In this document: positions 24,991 through 32,734 of the stretch, in pieces
Layout of the letters: every line of letters begins with the position of its first letter
Numbering within the stretch: position 1 is the first letter of the stretch
Source of the DNA: Chloroflexota bacterium
GTDB lineage: Bacteria > Chloroflexota > Dehalococcoidia > FW602-bin16
Length of the DNA stretch: 41,655 nucleotides
Reading direction: 5' to 3'
Assembly: GCA_004297765.1 (NCBI GenBank)
Contig: SCTZ01000018.1
Span: 1-41,655 of the forward strand
Program-made: the position numbers and the translations under genes
The notes under the pieces: generated by a model
Told to the model about the DNA's origin: nothing
The model's input: the letters and a program-made list of their open reading frames with translations, nothing else
Database searches by the model: none

Positions 24991-26493
24991 ATGATACCCG
25001 TGGAAGAGTGGACCACCATCCGTTTCTTGCATGCCCAAGGCAAGTCGGCTCGCGCCATCGCCAAGGAACTCGGCATCTCGCGCAATACCGTGCACGCGGC
25101 CCTGCGCAAAGAGAATCCGCCCAAGTACTCTCGTCCCCCACGCCCCAACCCCAAGCTCGAACCCTTTCTCGATCAAATCAAACAGATGTTCGTAGAGAAG
25201 AAGTTCATTGGCTCACGGATCCTCCGGGAGCTCGAAAAGCTGGGCTACCAAGGCGGCTCGACCGCGCTGTACACCTACCTACGCGCCGTGAAAGCCGCCC
25301 AACCCGATCCGCGGCTCACCATGCGCTTTGAGACTCCGCCGGGTCACCAGGCGCAGTTCGATTGGTCCCCGTACACCGTCTCCATCGGCAACGCCGTGGT
25401 GAAAGTCAGCGTGTTTTGCCTGACCCTGGGCTACAGCCGCCGCAAGTTCTACTGGCCCAGTCTCAACGAAAGCCAGGTCTCCATCTTCGAAGCCTTGGAA
25501 GTTTCGCTCCGCTACTTCGGCGGCTGCCCGAAGCAGTTGCTGGTCGATAATGCCGGCTCGTTCGTGACCAATGCGCACCCGGAACACTTCCAATGGAACA
25601 CCCATTTCCTCGAGCTGTGTGGCCACTACGCGATCCAGCCGGTGGCGTGCGCTCCCTACCGCGCACGGACAAAAGGCAAAGTCGAGCGACCGTTCTTCTA
25701 CCTGGAACAGCATCTGATCAAGGGCGGTGCGTGGGAGAATTTCGACGCCCTCACACATGACCTGGCACGCTTCTCGGCCGAAGAATTGGACCACCTGGTC
25801 CATTCCACGACTGGCGAGCGTCCCATCGATCGCTTCCAGAAAGAGAAAGACCTCCTAACCCCTTTGCCTGCTTTGCCCTTTGTGGGCACGCACGAGGAGA
25901 TGCGCAAGGTTAGTTGGGACTGCTTCGTCTCGTTTCGCGGGAGCAGCTATGCCGTTCCGCCGGAGTACGCCGGCAAACACGTCTGGCTGAGACCATCGCA
26001 AGGCACGCGCTTCCTCATCCGCAATCAGAAGGGTCAAGAGATCGTCCAGCATGACATCGCTCAGCAGAAGGGGTCCATCGTCGTCTACCCGTCCCACTAC
26101 GAGAAACTCAAGAAGAGCCTGCCCAAGACGCGCGTCGTGCTGGAAGAGGCGTTCTTGCGCCAGTTCCCCGACCATCAGTCCTTTGTGCGCGGCATCTTCA
26201 TCCAGCACAAGCCGAACGGCGTCGATCACTTGAGGGGCATTCTCCGATTGGTCGAGTTCTATCCCCGCGAGGCTCTCCTGTCTGCTTTTAACAAGGCGGA
26301 GGAACTCAACTCCTACTCCCACAAGTTCGTTCGTGCGCTCTTGGAATCATCGGCAGGTCCACAGCAACGACAGCTTACTCTCGCTGGCTTTCAGGACCAG
26401 ACGACCACGTCTGATCTCTCAAGCAACCTGGCTGCAGAGACCAGTTCCGCTGCTCTGGCGGTGTATCAGCGCATCTTGGAGGCAGGAAGATGA
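24991..26493 (+). CDS. istA: IS21-family transposase IstA
   Basis: IstA is the DDE transposase of IS21 elements; it acts together with the ATPase IstB. The 500-aa protein has an N-terminal helix-turn-helix (IRFLHAQGKSARAIAKELGISRNTVHAALR) and an integrase core with AQFDWSPYTVSIGNAVVKV, LLVDNAGSFVTN and KGKVERPFFYLEQHLIKGG holding the catalytic acidic residues. A C-terminal Mu-transposase-like part follows (VSWDCFVSFRGSSYAVPPEYAGKHVWLR). ATG at 24991 sits close behind GGAGGAG; the GTG at 25000 (VEEWTTIRF) has better spacing and is the alternative start. The stop overlaps istB by four bases (ATGA), the usual coupling. The frame is intact, so the transposase itself is not visibly broken. Confidence 0.93.
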   Translation: MIPVEEWTTIRFLHAQGKSARAIAKELGISRNTVHAALRKENPPKYSRPPRPNPKLEPFLDQIKQMFVEKKFIGSRILRELEKLGYQGGSTALYTYLRAVKAAQPDPRLTMRFETPPGHQAQFDWSPYTVSIGNAVVKVSVFCLTLGYSRRKFYWPSLNESQVSIFEALEVSLRYFGGCPKQLLVDNAGSFVTNAHPEHFQWNTHFLELCGHYAIQPVACAPYRARTKGKVERPFFYLEQHLIKGGAWENFDALTHDLARFSAEELDHLVHSTTGERPIDRFQKEKDLLTPLPALPFVGTHEEMRKVSWDCFVSFRGSSYAVPPEYAGKHVWLRPSQGTRFLIRNQKGQEIVQHDIAQQKGSIVVYPSHYEKLKKSLPKTRVVLEEAFLRQFPDHQSFVRGIFIQHKPNGVDHLRGILRLVEFYPREALLSAFNKAEELNSYSHKFVRALLESSAGPQQRQLTLAGFQDQTTTSDLSSNLAAETSSAALAVYQRILEAGR

Positions 26494-27269
26494 GCGAGAT
26501 CGAGAGACTGCGCAGTCAACTGAAGCGCCTCTCCCTGCAGACCATGGCGGATCTCTTCGAGGACGAGGCCACCAAGGCGGCCAAGAGCGAGATGAGCTAC
26601 ATCGCTTTCCTCGCCCGACTCGTCGACGAGGAGATCGCCGCGAAGACGGACCGCTCCATCAATGCCCGCATCGGTAAGGCCCGTTTCCCAATGGTGCGAA
26701 CGTTGGAGGAGTTCGATTTCACCTTTCAGCCCTCCCTGTCCCCGGCCCGCATTCGCGAGTTGGCTGAGCTGGGCTTTCTGAGCAAGGCAGAGAACGTAAT
26801 CTTTGTCGGTCAACCCGGCGTGGGGAAAACCCATTTGGCCTTGGGCGTGGCCTTGCGTGCCTGCCAGGCACGGAAGAGAGTTCTCTTCCTGCATGCCAAC
26901 GATCTTCTGGAGCAACTCCTGGCGGTCGAGGTAACGCGCGGCCTAACCAAGTTCGTCGAGCAGTTGGCCCGACTTGATCTCCTGGTCGTGGATGAACTGG
27001 GCTACACGCCCATGGATGCGCACAAGGCCAATCTCTTCTTCCAGTTAGTCAGCCAGATGTACACGCGTGCTTCCCTTATCCTCACATCCAACGTGCCCTT
27101 CGACCGGTGGGCAAAAGTCTTCGGCGGCGACGAGGTGATCGCCGCCGCGATCCTCGATCGGTTGCTGCACTACAGCCACGTCTTCCTGATCGCGGGTCCA
27201 AGCTTCAGGATGAAGGGCAAACTGACCACAATTGAAAAACCCGCCGAGCCATGCGATGATAGCTCTTGA
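26490..27269 (+). CDS. istB: IS21-family ATPase IstB
   Basis: IstB (259 aa) is the AAA+ ATPase that selects targets and stimulates IstA. Walker A is VGQPGVGKTHLALGVALRA, near residues 108-124; Walker B is LLVVDELGYTPMD, near residues 167-179; sensor region SLILTSNVPFDRWAKVFGGDEVIAAAILDRLLHYSHVFLI follows. The N-terminal MSEIERLRSQLKRLSLQTMADLFEDEA is the usual helical start. It starts inside the last codons of istA (ATGA overlap). Its stop lies only 16 bp before the first part of the right terminal repeat. The gene is full length and looks intact. Confidence 0.95.
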   Translation: MSEIERLRSQLKRLSLQTMADLFEDEATKAAKSEMSYIAFLARLVDEEIAAKTDRSINARIGKARFPMVRTLEEFDFTFQPSLSPARIRELAELGFLSKAENVIFVGQPGVGKTHLALGVALRACQARKRVLFLHANDLLEQLLAVEVTRGLTKFVEQLARLDLLVVDELGYTPMDAHKANLFFQLVSQMYTRASLILTSNVPFDRWAKVFGGDEVIAAAILDRLLHYSHVFLIAGPSFRMKGKLTTIEKPAEPCDDSS

Positions 27270-27325
27270 TTAGACTAGCGCTTGTGGGTGGATCAGTTTT
27301 CCCGCGTAAACCCGGCTCAACTTTC

Positions 27326-29125
27326 GGCTCTCCCGCACTTTATGGGAAAGAGCCCCGTGGCGGCCTGACCGAGGTGATCGGATGATCTGCCTTCGGCTGT
27401 CCCGATCTGGTGCTATGAGACGCTCAGGACGCCAGCACGCGGGCCCGCAGCAGATCTACCTTCGCACGACCGTACCCCTGACGTTTGATCAGCTTGACAC
27501 GCGTGATCTGTCCTTCGACCGGCCCGTTTGACCAGGGCAGAGTCAGCGCGGCATTGACCGCCATCCGATCCGCCTCGATCCCGTTCGCGAGGCTAACGAA
27601 GGTTGGTAAGTCACTGGCCCGCGCGGTTATCATCCACTCCTCAAGCGCGGCCGTATCCCGCTTGGCGATCACACGCCGAAATCCTTGCAGTAGTTCGTAG
27701 CCCATCGCTAGTTCGCCGTCCTGGGACAACAACTGCTTCAGCAACGCCTGCTCGTCAGATTCCAGTTGCTCCGGCGGGCGTAAACACAGCCAGCGCATTG
27801 AGGAGCGGCGTGTCATCCGCCGGACCTTCCGCCGCTCTGCACGCGGCAAGGGCGGACCCCGCCAGGTCTGCACCGCTTGAGCCAGGAGCGAGCGGCTGCC
27901 AGGATAACCCTGGCCTGCGATCTCCCTGTACAACTGGGACACATTCGTGCAGCCAGCTTGCCAGCGATCTTGGAGGTAGGATACGTATGGTTGCAGTGTC
28001 GGCGATTTCAGACCACCCGGACGGCGATTCACGACGCGGTTCCGCGGCGGCTCCGGCGCTGCCAACAGACGGTGTACAGTCTTGCGGCTGATGCCCACCT
28101 CTCGGGCTATCTGCCGGAAACCGGCCCCTGCAGCCGCCAACTCCTTGACGTGCTCCCAGCGCGCGACTCGTGCCGCGCGGCGCTCTATCTGATACCGCTT
28201 GGTGGGGCTCGGGGGACGCGTCGATGTCGGTGGGGCGCCTCGATCGCTCGTGCCCAGGGGGTCGAGTACCTCCGCTACCGGTTCTGATCTCTCCTGTTCT
28301 TCAATGCTGAGGCGGCGTCCACGTAACATCCCATCCAGCGCCGCGCTGGCGTTCTGCAGCAGATGGAAACGATCGGCCACCTGCACGGCCTGCGGCGCAC
28401 CTGTGCGGGCCCCTTCGGCGTAGGCCTCGGCTCGATCCCGCGTCATGATCTCCACGCCTGGATGGGCTGTCAGCCACTTCGCGAGCATCTCGGCTTCGCG
28501 TCCTTCCACCAGGTCAACGACGCGACCCGTTTCTAAATCGACGAAGATGGTGGCGTACACCTGGCGTCGGCGCAGTGCGAGGTCATCGACGCCGAGGACG
28601 TGGGGAGTGGGATTGGTGGGCAACGCGGCCTCGCGCAGGAGACGCAACAGGGTGTCCGGACTGACCGGCAGACCCGCGCCCGCAGCCAGGCGCGCTCCGA
28701 CCTCGCCTCCAGATGTGCAGGCAAGCTGAAATAGGTAGACTTGGGCATCCGCGGTGCGCCGGGCATAGCGGGGCAGATCGGGTCCGCAGTTCTCGGCGAA
28801 TGTGGCGCGGTCGCACGCGCTGTTGACGCAACGGAAGCGGCGTACGGTGACCACGAGGCGAACGGGATGACCCCGCCACGGCAGATCTGCAGGACGGCGT
28901 ACATAGCGATCGTGAATCTTGGTGCTCTGGGTATGGCAAGAGGGGCATGGGGCAGATTCAGTAATCATTTCGGCTTGTAACCGGACGATCGGACCGTCCA
29001 CAGCGACCTGCCGGATGGCCATCGGTGATATGCAACGGGGTGGGAGTATGGTTGCTACCTCCAAGGTTGACGTACTCTTTCAACCCATAGGATAGCCTAC
29101 CTGTCCCATAAAGTGCGGGAGAGCC
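27326..29125 (-). mobile_element. ISL3-family insertion sequence inside the IS21 right end
   Basis: The ends are perfect inverted repeats: GGCTCTCCCGCACTTTATGG and two more bases at 27326-27347, and the reverse complement at 29104-29125. The element is 1800 bp long and carries one transposase gene on the minus strand. AACTTTC flanks it on both sides (27319-27325 and 29126-29132). If one terminal C is shared, this becomes the 8-bp duplication CAACTTTC expected for ISL3. Removing one duplicate and the element restores a continuous IS21 end, which proves the order of insertion. Confidence 0.95.
27424..29064 (-). CDS. ISL3-family transposase
   Basis: This 546-aa DDE transposase is of full family length. 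The N-terminal zinc finger has CPSCHTQSTKIHDRYVRR and RFRCVNSACDRATFAE (two CxxC-like pairs near residues 40 and 80). The catalytic region has LGVDDLALRRRQVYATIFVDLETG, then IMTRDRAEAYAEGARTGAPQAVQVADRFHLLQN. A helix-turn-helix GAGFRQIAREVGISRKTVHRLLAA lies in the insertion domain, and the final acidic residue is in LPWSNGPVEGQITRVKLIKRQGYGRAKVDLLRARVL. The open frame begins with TTG at 29064; the next start, ATG (MAIRQVAVDG) at 29022, has no ribosome site, so the exact N-terminus is uncertain. The gene appears intact. Confidence 0.92.
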   Translation of the reverse strand: MEVATILPPRCISPMAIRQVAVDGPIVRLQAEMITESAPCPSCHTQSTKIHDRYVRRPADLPWRGHPVRLVVTVRRFRCVNSACDRATFAENCGPDLPRYARRTADAQVYLFQLACTSGGEVGARLAAGAGLPVSPDTLLRLLREAALPTNPTPHVLGVDDLALRRRQVYATIFVDLETGRVVDLVEGREAEMLAKWLTAHPGVEIMTRDRAEAYAEGARTGAPQAVQVADRFHLLQNASAALDGMLRGRRLSIEEQERSEPVAEVLDPLGTSDRGAPPTSTRPPSPTKRYQIERRAARVARWEHVKELAAAGAGFRQIAREVGISRKTVHRLLAAPEPPRNRVVNRRPGGLKSPTLQPYVSYLQDRWQAGCTNVSQLYREIAGQGYPGSRSLLAQAVQTWRGPPLPRAERRKVRRMTRRSSMRWLCLRPPEQLESDEQALLKQLLSQDGELAMGYELLQGFRRVIAKRDTAALEEWMITARASDLPTFVSLANGIEADRMAVNAALTLPWSNGPVEGQITRVKLIKRQGYGRAKVDLLRARVLAS

Positions 29126-29199
29126 AACTTTCACGCGAAATCAACACCCCTTCTTATTGCGCTTGGGCGTCCCACAAATCTCTCCTTTGTATATCTTGT

Positions 29200-29228
29200 T
29201 TGCTACGGTTGGTTGAGTGACCTATACT
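29200..29228 (+). promoter_or_regulatory. Probable promoter of the HTH-TPR gene
   Basis: TTGCTA (29200-29205) and TATACT (29223-29228) are 17 bases apart. The promoter lies 95 bp ahead of the start codon, outside the IS21 element, so the gene does not need the insertion sequences for transcription. Confidence 0.5.
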
Positions 29229-29323
29229 TGCAGCGCAGAGAAGTCAGGTATCACATTCCTAATTCTAGGATCAGATCGTAACCGGGTCTGCACCATAAGT
29301 AAGGTAGTTTCAGGGGAATGGGC

Positions 29324-30535
29324 ATGCCGAGAGACAGACTCGACCCGAGGCTCCGTGATCTTCTTCCGGAAATCGCGGAGGGTAAGAAGTCGCAGGAGAT
29401 CGCCGACGGACACCACTTCGCCAAAACAACGGTTGATGACTATATCAAGAAGATTAGGGAATTCTTCGCCAACAAGGGCGAGCCTGAATTGCAGAAGGAC
29501 TCTGGATTATCTCCGCGAACGGCCTTGATTATCGTGTGCAGGCGGTATCTCGCAATGGAGGATAGTCAGCGAGATTCTCATGCAAGAGGCGGACGTCAGA
29601 AACTGTATCTTCCGGGAGACAGTTACCTACCAAAGGATCGATACCTTGATGAGCAGTGGTACAAGAACCAACTCGATGAAATAATGGATCTAACAACGAA
29701 TGGGGGTATGCGCCTAGCGCAACAGCGCACCAGCGAGCTCGTGGGAGATTTGGATCTTTTTCTCAAATCATCTGCGGTTCCAGTAAGTAAACGGGGTATG
29801 CTGGAAAACTATCAGCTAAAGTTAACTATAGCCCAGTTGGATATCGATGCGGACTGCCGCGTTCTCAACAATATCCTCCAACGAGCTCGAGATCTTCAGC
29901 AACGCGTGGAGGAACTTAAAGATGATCAGACTAAATATGATTATTCAGTCCTTATGAGGAATCTAGCCAACAAGAATGGGAACCATGAGGAAGCAATGTG
30001 GCATACGCGACGGGCACTTACTTTAGCCGATTCCCTTGACGATCCAGACCCTGCCCGGCTCGATCAAGAATCATGGATTGTGTACATTCTAGCGCTCACT
30101 GACCCGATGAACAAAGAAGCTGAGGTTATGCTAGATGATTTGCTTATAAAAGCAAATGACACGTTGTACATCGCGCCTCGTTCTGCCACTATCGAGTTGT
30201 CTGATAACCCACGCAAGATTCCTTACCTAAATATACTGCAAACGGAGTTCTCCTTGCGGTTCAAGCAGGGGAATATGAATAAGGCAGGCGACACTATGCA
30301 TACTATGCTTAATGAATACGGCTCTTGTAGCAACTTCTGGTCGGCAGGGTTCTCCTTCATATGCGCAGCCGACTTTTACGCCGCCAATGGTCTGAAGTGT
30401 GACGCGGAACACCAGTTGGATAGACTTGAAAGAGCGGCCGCTCAGCGTAACATCCATTGGTTTGAGTATGATATCAAGAGGATTCGAAAACTGGTCAGGG
30501 GCTTGCGACCAGATCAGTCGGATCACGGCTGGTGA
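29324..30535 (+). CDS. HTH-TPR protein, probable transcription regulator
   Basis: The 403-aa protein has an N-terminal LuxR/GerE-like helix-turn-helix: LRDLLPEIAEGKKSQEIADGHHFAKTTVDDYIKKIREFF, continued by SGLSPRTALIIVCRRYLA, where the T-T-V-D-D-Y-I-K-K-I pattern matches the recognition helix. The rest, about 300 residues, is helical and looks TPR-like (YSVLMRNLANKNGNHEEAMWHTRRALTLADSL; FRLKFKQGNMNKAGDTMHTML-type pairs). Such proteins usually bind DNA and sense a partner through the TPR part. The second ATG, at 29324, is preferred because AGGGGA lies 6 bases upstream; the ATG at 29318 is too close. Its base composition is lower in GC than the catabolic operon, in line with an acquired gene. 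It ends 13 bp inside the convergent neighbour. Confidence 0.6.
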   Translation: MPRDRLDPRLRDLLPEIAEGKKSQEIADGHHFAKTTVDDYIKKIREFFANKGEPELQKDSGLSPRTALIIVCRRYLAMEDSQRDSHARGGRQKLYLPGDSYLPKDRYLDEQWYKNQLDEIMDLTTNGGMRLAQQRTSELVGDLDLFLKSSAVPVSKRGMLENYQLKLTIAQLDIDADCRVLNNILQRARDLQQRVEELKDDQTKYDYSVLMRNLANKNGNHEEAMWHTRRALTLADSLDDPDPARLDQESWIVYILALTDPMNKEAEVMLDDLLIKANDTLYIAPRSATIELSDNPRKIPYLNILQTEFSLRFKQGNMNKAGDTMHTMLNEYGSCSNFWSAGFSFICAADFYAANGLKCDAEHQLDRLERAAAQRNIHWFEYDIKRIRKLVRGLRPDQSDHGW

Positions 30536-30879
30536 TCTTCCCGCTCACAGGTGGACAGCGTCCTAAACATATTGATCGCCATTTCAGGAAACCAAGGATC
30601 GCTTTCCCACCGATCTGCAAAACGCTCTATAGCCTTCTTGAAGTCATCCCAACGTGTTCTAATCTCACTAGCTTCTCTGCCTGGACGAGTTGAGGCCCAC
30701 TTCTCAATGTCTTCATCCGTGGCGGCCTCTTTAGCCATTCCCCGCGGAAGGTCTAAGAAGGAGAGACTTACCGCCCGTTTGGCAAGTGCCAGGAGTTCCT
30801 CGCGCGTCCAGATAATCTGTTGCGGGTCACGGTCAAAATAGCCTTGTTGTGGACCACCCTCACTTTCAGGTGTTTGCAT
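30523..30879 (-). CDS. Small hypothetical protein, convergent with the HTH-TPR gene
   Basis: The 118-aa protein starts MQTPESEGGPQQGYFDRDPQQIIWTREELLALAKRAVSLSF and continues with acidic and aromatic residues (IEKWASTRPG, IRTRWDDFKKAIERFADRWESDPWFPEMAINMFRTL). I recognise no family. ATG at 30879 is the likely start, since upstream residues look like read-through of non-coding DNA, but no strong ribosome site is seen. The two genes are tail to tail and their stop codons are interleaved over 13 bases, which argues that both were selected together. It lies at the border of the hairpin-rich non-coding region. Confidence 0.5.
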   Translation of the reverse strand: MQTPESEGGPQQGYFDRDPQQIIWTREELLALAKRAVSLSFLDLPRGMAKEAATDEDIEKWASTRPGREASEIRTRWDDFKKAIERFADRWESDPWFPEMAINMFRTLSTCEREDHQP

Positions 30880-31152
30880 ATTATCTTGCAATGTAGCATG
30901 GCGAGCGCATGTATGCAAGGGCGCCATAATGGCCGTTGCACCTGGAAGGCTGCCAGTAGACCGTCTGTTGGCGCGACCGGACCTTTCCGCCGCTGGTGGA
31001 TGGAGGTCAAGGAGGAAAGCCACCAGCGGCCAGCCTGGAGCCCCCTCTCAGGGGGTGGCCAGTCCCGAGCGCCCCACGTATTGCCAACCACCTACCGAAT
31101 GTAGTACTACTCCTGCATAACGCAGATGTTCAAGCCAGTTGCGCTCGGGACT

Positions 31153-31371
31153 GGACGGGGGTAGCCGCCGACCAGCTGGCGCAGGGGGAGAAGCATGGTC
31201 GAGCGGAGCGCAGCGGAGCGAGACGATGCGCCCCCCCCTGCGAGCGGAGAGTGTCCCGTAGCGCAGCGGAGGGACTCTCGGAGCGGCCAGCGCAGAGCCC
31301 GGTTTTCGTCATCTGCCGTAGCGCTAGCGGAGGCAGATCTATTCTCGGGCGTTCGGCGGCTACCCCCGTCC
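31153..31371. repeat. Cloverleaf-like structure closed by a perfect 19-bp inverted repeat
   Basis: GGACGGGGGTAGCCGCCGA at 31153-31171 is the exact reverse complement of 31353-31371. Inside are at least three hairpins. Branch 1 pairs CGCAGGGGG (31180-31188), GCAT (31193-31196) and GTC (31198-31200) with GAC, ATGC and CCCCCTGCG (31222-31242). Branch 2 pairs GAGAGT-G-TCCC (31247-31257) with GGGACTCTC (31271-31279). Branch 3 pairs ATCTGCC (31311-31317) with GGCAGAT (31332-31338). The loops of branches 2 and 3 are nearly the same sequence, GTAGCGCAGCGGA and GTAGCGCTAGCGGA, and branch 1 contains GGAGCGCAGCGGA. The arms differ but the loop motif is kept, which is unlikely by chance. Confidence 0.7.
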
Positions 31372-31417
31372 GCCTGGACCCCCAACCCGCGCAGCGGGGC
31401 CTGCCTCCTTGCCTTTT

Positions 31418-31435
31418 GCGGGGCCGCAGCCCCGC
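31418..31435. repeat. Short perfect hairpin
   Basis: GCGGGGC, loop CGCA, GCCCCGC forms a perfect 7-bp stem. It is preceded by CCTTGCCTTTT on the + strand, so on the minus strand the stem is followed by AAAAGGCAAGG, not by a T-tract. It is not a classical terminator for the rep operon, which reads on the minus strand. Confidence 0.6.
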
Positions 31436-31571
31436 CCAGTCGTGTCTTTGAGTACGTGGTGTGTTCGAGGGACTATTGTATCCGGCGTCTAGCTGTTGAG
31501 ATAGGCGTTCTAAGACCCATGCCGCCACCTACACGAACGCTTATTCCTCTTGCGACGAACCGAGGCCGCTC

Positions 31572-32723
31572 CTAACTTGCGGCGGGTTGGTGGTTGGTTA
31601 TCGGCGTCCTTGCTGATGTTCGAGGGTGATGATCCGCCGCTGGTGTTGCCGGTTTCGGCAACCCGAGTCGCTCCTGCAAACAGGCGAAGAAGTATGCCAT
31701 ACGGTTGCGCGTTGGCAAGGAACGCTGTTGCCGCCCGGAGGAGCTGTTATGACTGGTCGCAACGCGCTCTCTGGTTAGCGCCCTAGCCTCAAACAGGCGC
31801 GCCAAGAAGGCATCGATTGAAATTCCCGAGCGCGTATAGAGGTTATGCGCTCGGGTGGTGGAGCTCTTGAGGCTGGCGTGATCGCCAAATTCCCGGCCGA
31901 TGTCGGTGATGTATCCAAGGATTGCCTGCCGAGCTTCATCATACTCTCTTGGTGGCGACCCCACTCGCGTTCGGCTGAGAACACCTTCAAGCTTCTCAAA
32001 GCCACTTGTTTTGGCTGGGGCATCAGAAGTCTGACCAGTACGCCTGCAGTTTTCCGATTGCTTGATTGATTCATTTCGACTATTCGAAGTTTCTTGTTCT
32101 ATCTTGTTAGTAGTATGGTTATAGTTAGTGTCAAGTTGCACCGTGCCGGTGGCGCTTGACATGGAGGTTGACACGGTGGGCTGATCGTGTACCGTGTCAA
32201 GCTCGCTTGACATGGCCGCTTCCCCGCTATTATTAAGCGATTTACTCGTCTTCCCATCAAAGATCCCAAGACTTGCGATCGGGAGCACTCGGTAGCCGTT
32301 GCGCGACCAACGCCCCTGAGTCCGCTCGCCTTTGACGACGACCAGGACGGCTTGTCCTCGGAAGAGGAAGTTGGCCAAACTCTTTACTCGCTCATTGGCC
32401 ATCTGTCGAGAGCAACCCATGGCCTTGGCCAGTTCGGCTTGAGAGGGAAAGCAGAAGCCTTCTGAGTCCATGTAGGTGGCCAGTGTGCAGAGGGTTTTCC
32501 AATCGCGATCGGAGATGGCTGCCAAAAGCCCTGAGGAGCGGGCCTCGACGTACATTTTGACAAAGAGCCGCTGTGACCAGCGGCCGGTGAAGAGATCGTA
32601 CTCACGCTGCGATTCAATTGTGACTAACTGGTTGGCGCCGGCTGTGCCAGGTACCGGTAGATTCGCATCAGCCTTAGATGGCTCCCGACGGGGATGGCGA
32701 TGATGAGGACTGTGCTTGGGCAT
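31572..32723 (-). CDS. Winged-helix/HTH plasmid replication-type protein (Rep-like)
   Basis: The 383-aa protein has a central helix-turn-helix (WKTLCTLATYMDSEGFCFPSQAELAKAMGCSRQMANERVKSLANF, near residues 75-120), followed by LVVVKGERTQGRWSRNGYRVLP, the arrangement seen in replication initiators and primosomal-type plasmid proteins. The N-terminal LVTIESQREYDLFTGRWSQRLFVKMYVEARSSGLLAAI is also of this type. A low-complexity linker rich in S, T and N (about residues 155-235) and a disordered C-terminus follow. ATG at 32723 lies 11 bp after the stop of the ribbon-helix-helix gene with only a weak ribosome site, so coupled translation is likely. Its place as third gene after parA supports a replication role. 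The precise Rep family is not recognised. Confidence 0.55.
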   Translation of the reverse strand: MPKHSPHHRHPRREPSKADANLPVPGTAGANQLVTIESQREYDLFTGRWSQRLFVKMYVEARSSGLLAAISDRDWKTLCTLATYMDSEGFCFPSQAELAKAMGCSRQMANERVKSLANFLFRGQAVLVVVKGERTQGRWSRNGYRVLPIASLGIFDGKTSKSLNNSGEAAMSSELDTVHDQPTVSTSMSSATGTVQLDTNYNHTTNKIEQETSNSRNESIKQSENCRRTGQTSDAPAKTSGFEKLEGVLSRTRVGSPPREYDEARQAILGYITDIGREFGDHASLKSSTTRAHNLYTRSGISIDAFLARLFEARALTRERVATSHNSSSGRQQRSLPTRNRMAYFFACLQERLGLPKPATPAADHHPRTSARTPITNHQPAAS

Positions 32724-32734
32724 AGGCAGGGCAA

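Larger units (their letters stand above)
24885..29146 (+). mobile_element. IS21-family element, interrupted in its right terminal repeat by an ISL3-family element
   Basis: The left end starts TGTTGATTACG at 24885 and continues with GAAAACTGAGCC, GTTTACGCC and TTGATCCACCC. The right end, once the inner ISL3 copy and its target duplication are removed, reads on the reverse strand TGTTGATTTCG, then GAAAGTTGAGCC, GTTTACGCG and CTGATCCACCC. The two ends therefore match over about 50 bp and begin with TG. CCCC flanks both ends (24881-24884 and 29147-29150), a 4-bp target duplication in the range known for this family. Without the insertion the element would be about 2455 bp, normal for IS21. The right-end repeat is split into 27286-27325 and 29133-29146. 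Confidence 0.9.
30880..31571. other. Non-coding, hairpin-rich GC-rich region between the rep gene and the HTH-TPR locus
   Basis: About 690 bp show no convincing gene but many inverted repeats. A perfect 11-bp hairpin lies at 30989-31030 (GCCGCTGGTGG with CCACCAGCGGC). A short one, CCCCCT-CTC-AGGGGG with an added CTGG/CCAG pair, is at 31035-31062. A large branched structure occupies 31153-31371. CCCGC-GCA-GCGGG lies at about 31387-31399, and a perfect 7-bp hairpin at 31418-31435. The region lies just past the end of the rep gene, so a replication origin, a transfer origin or a structured RNA are all possible. The sequence alone does not decide. Confidence 0.6.

Noticed and set aside
31153-31371. 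CRISPR array or integron attC site
   Set aside because: The repeats are not regularly spaced direct repeats, no Cas gene is present, and the size and branching do not match attC.
30880-31571. Several open frames of 60-150 codons on both strands
   Set aside because: They overlap each other and run through the hairpins; their translations are biased in Arg, Ala, Ser and Gly and have no ribosome sites.
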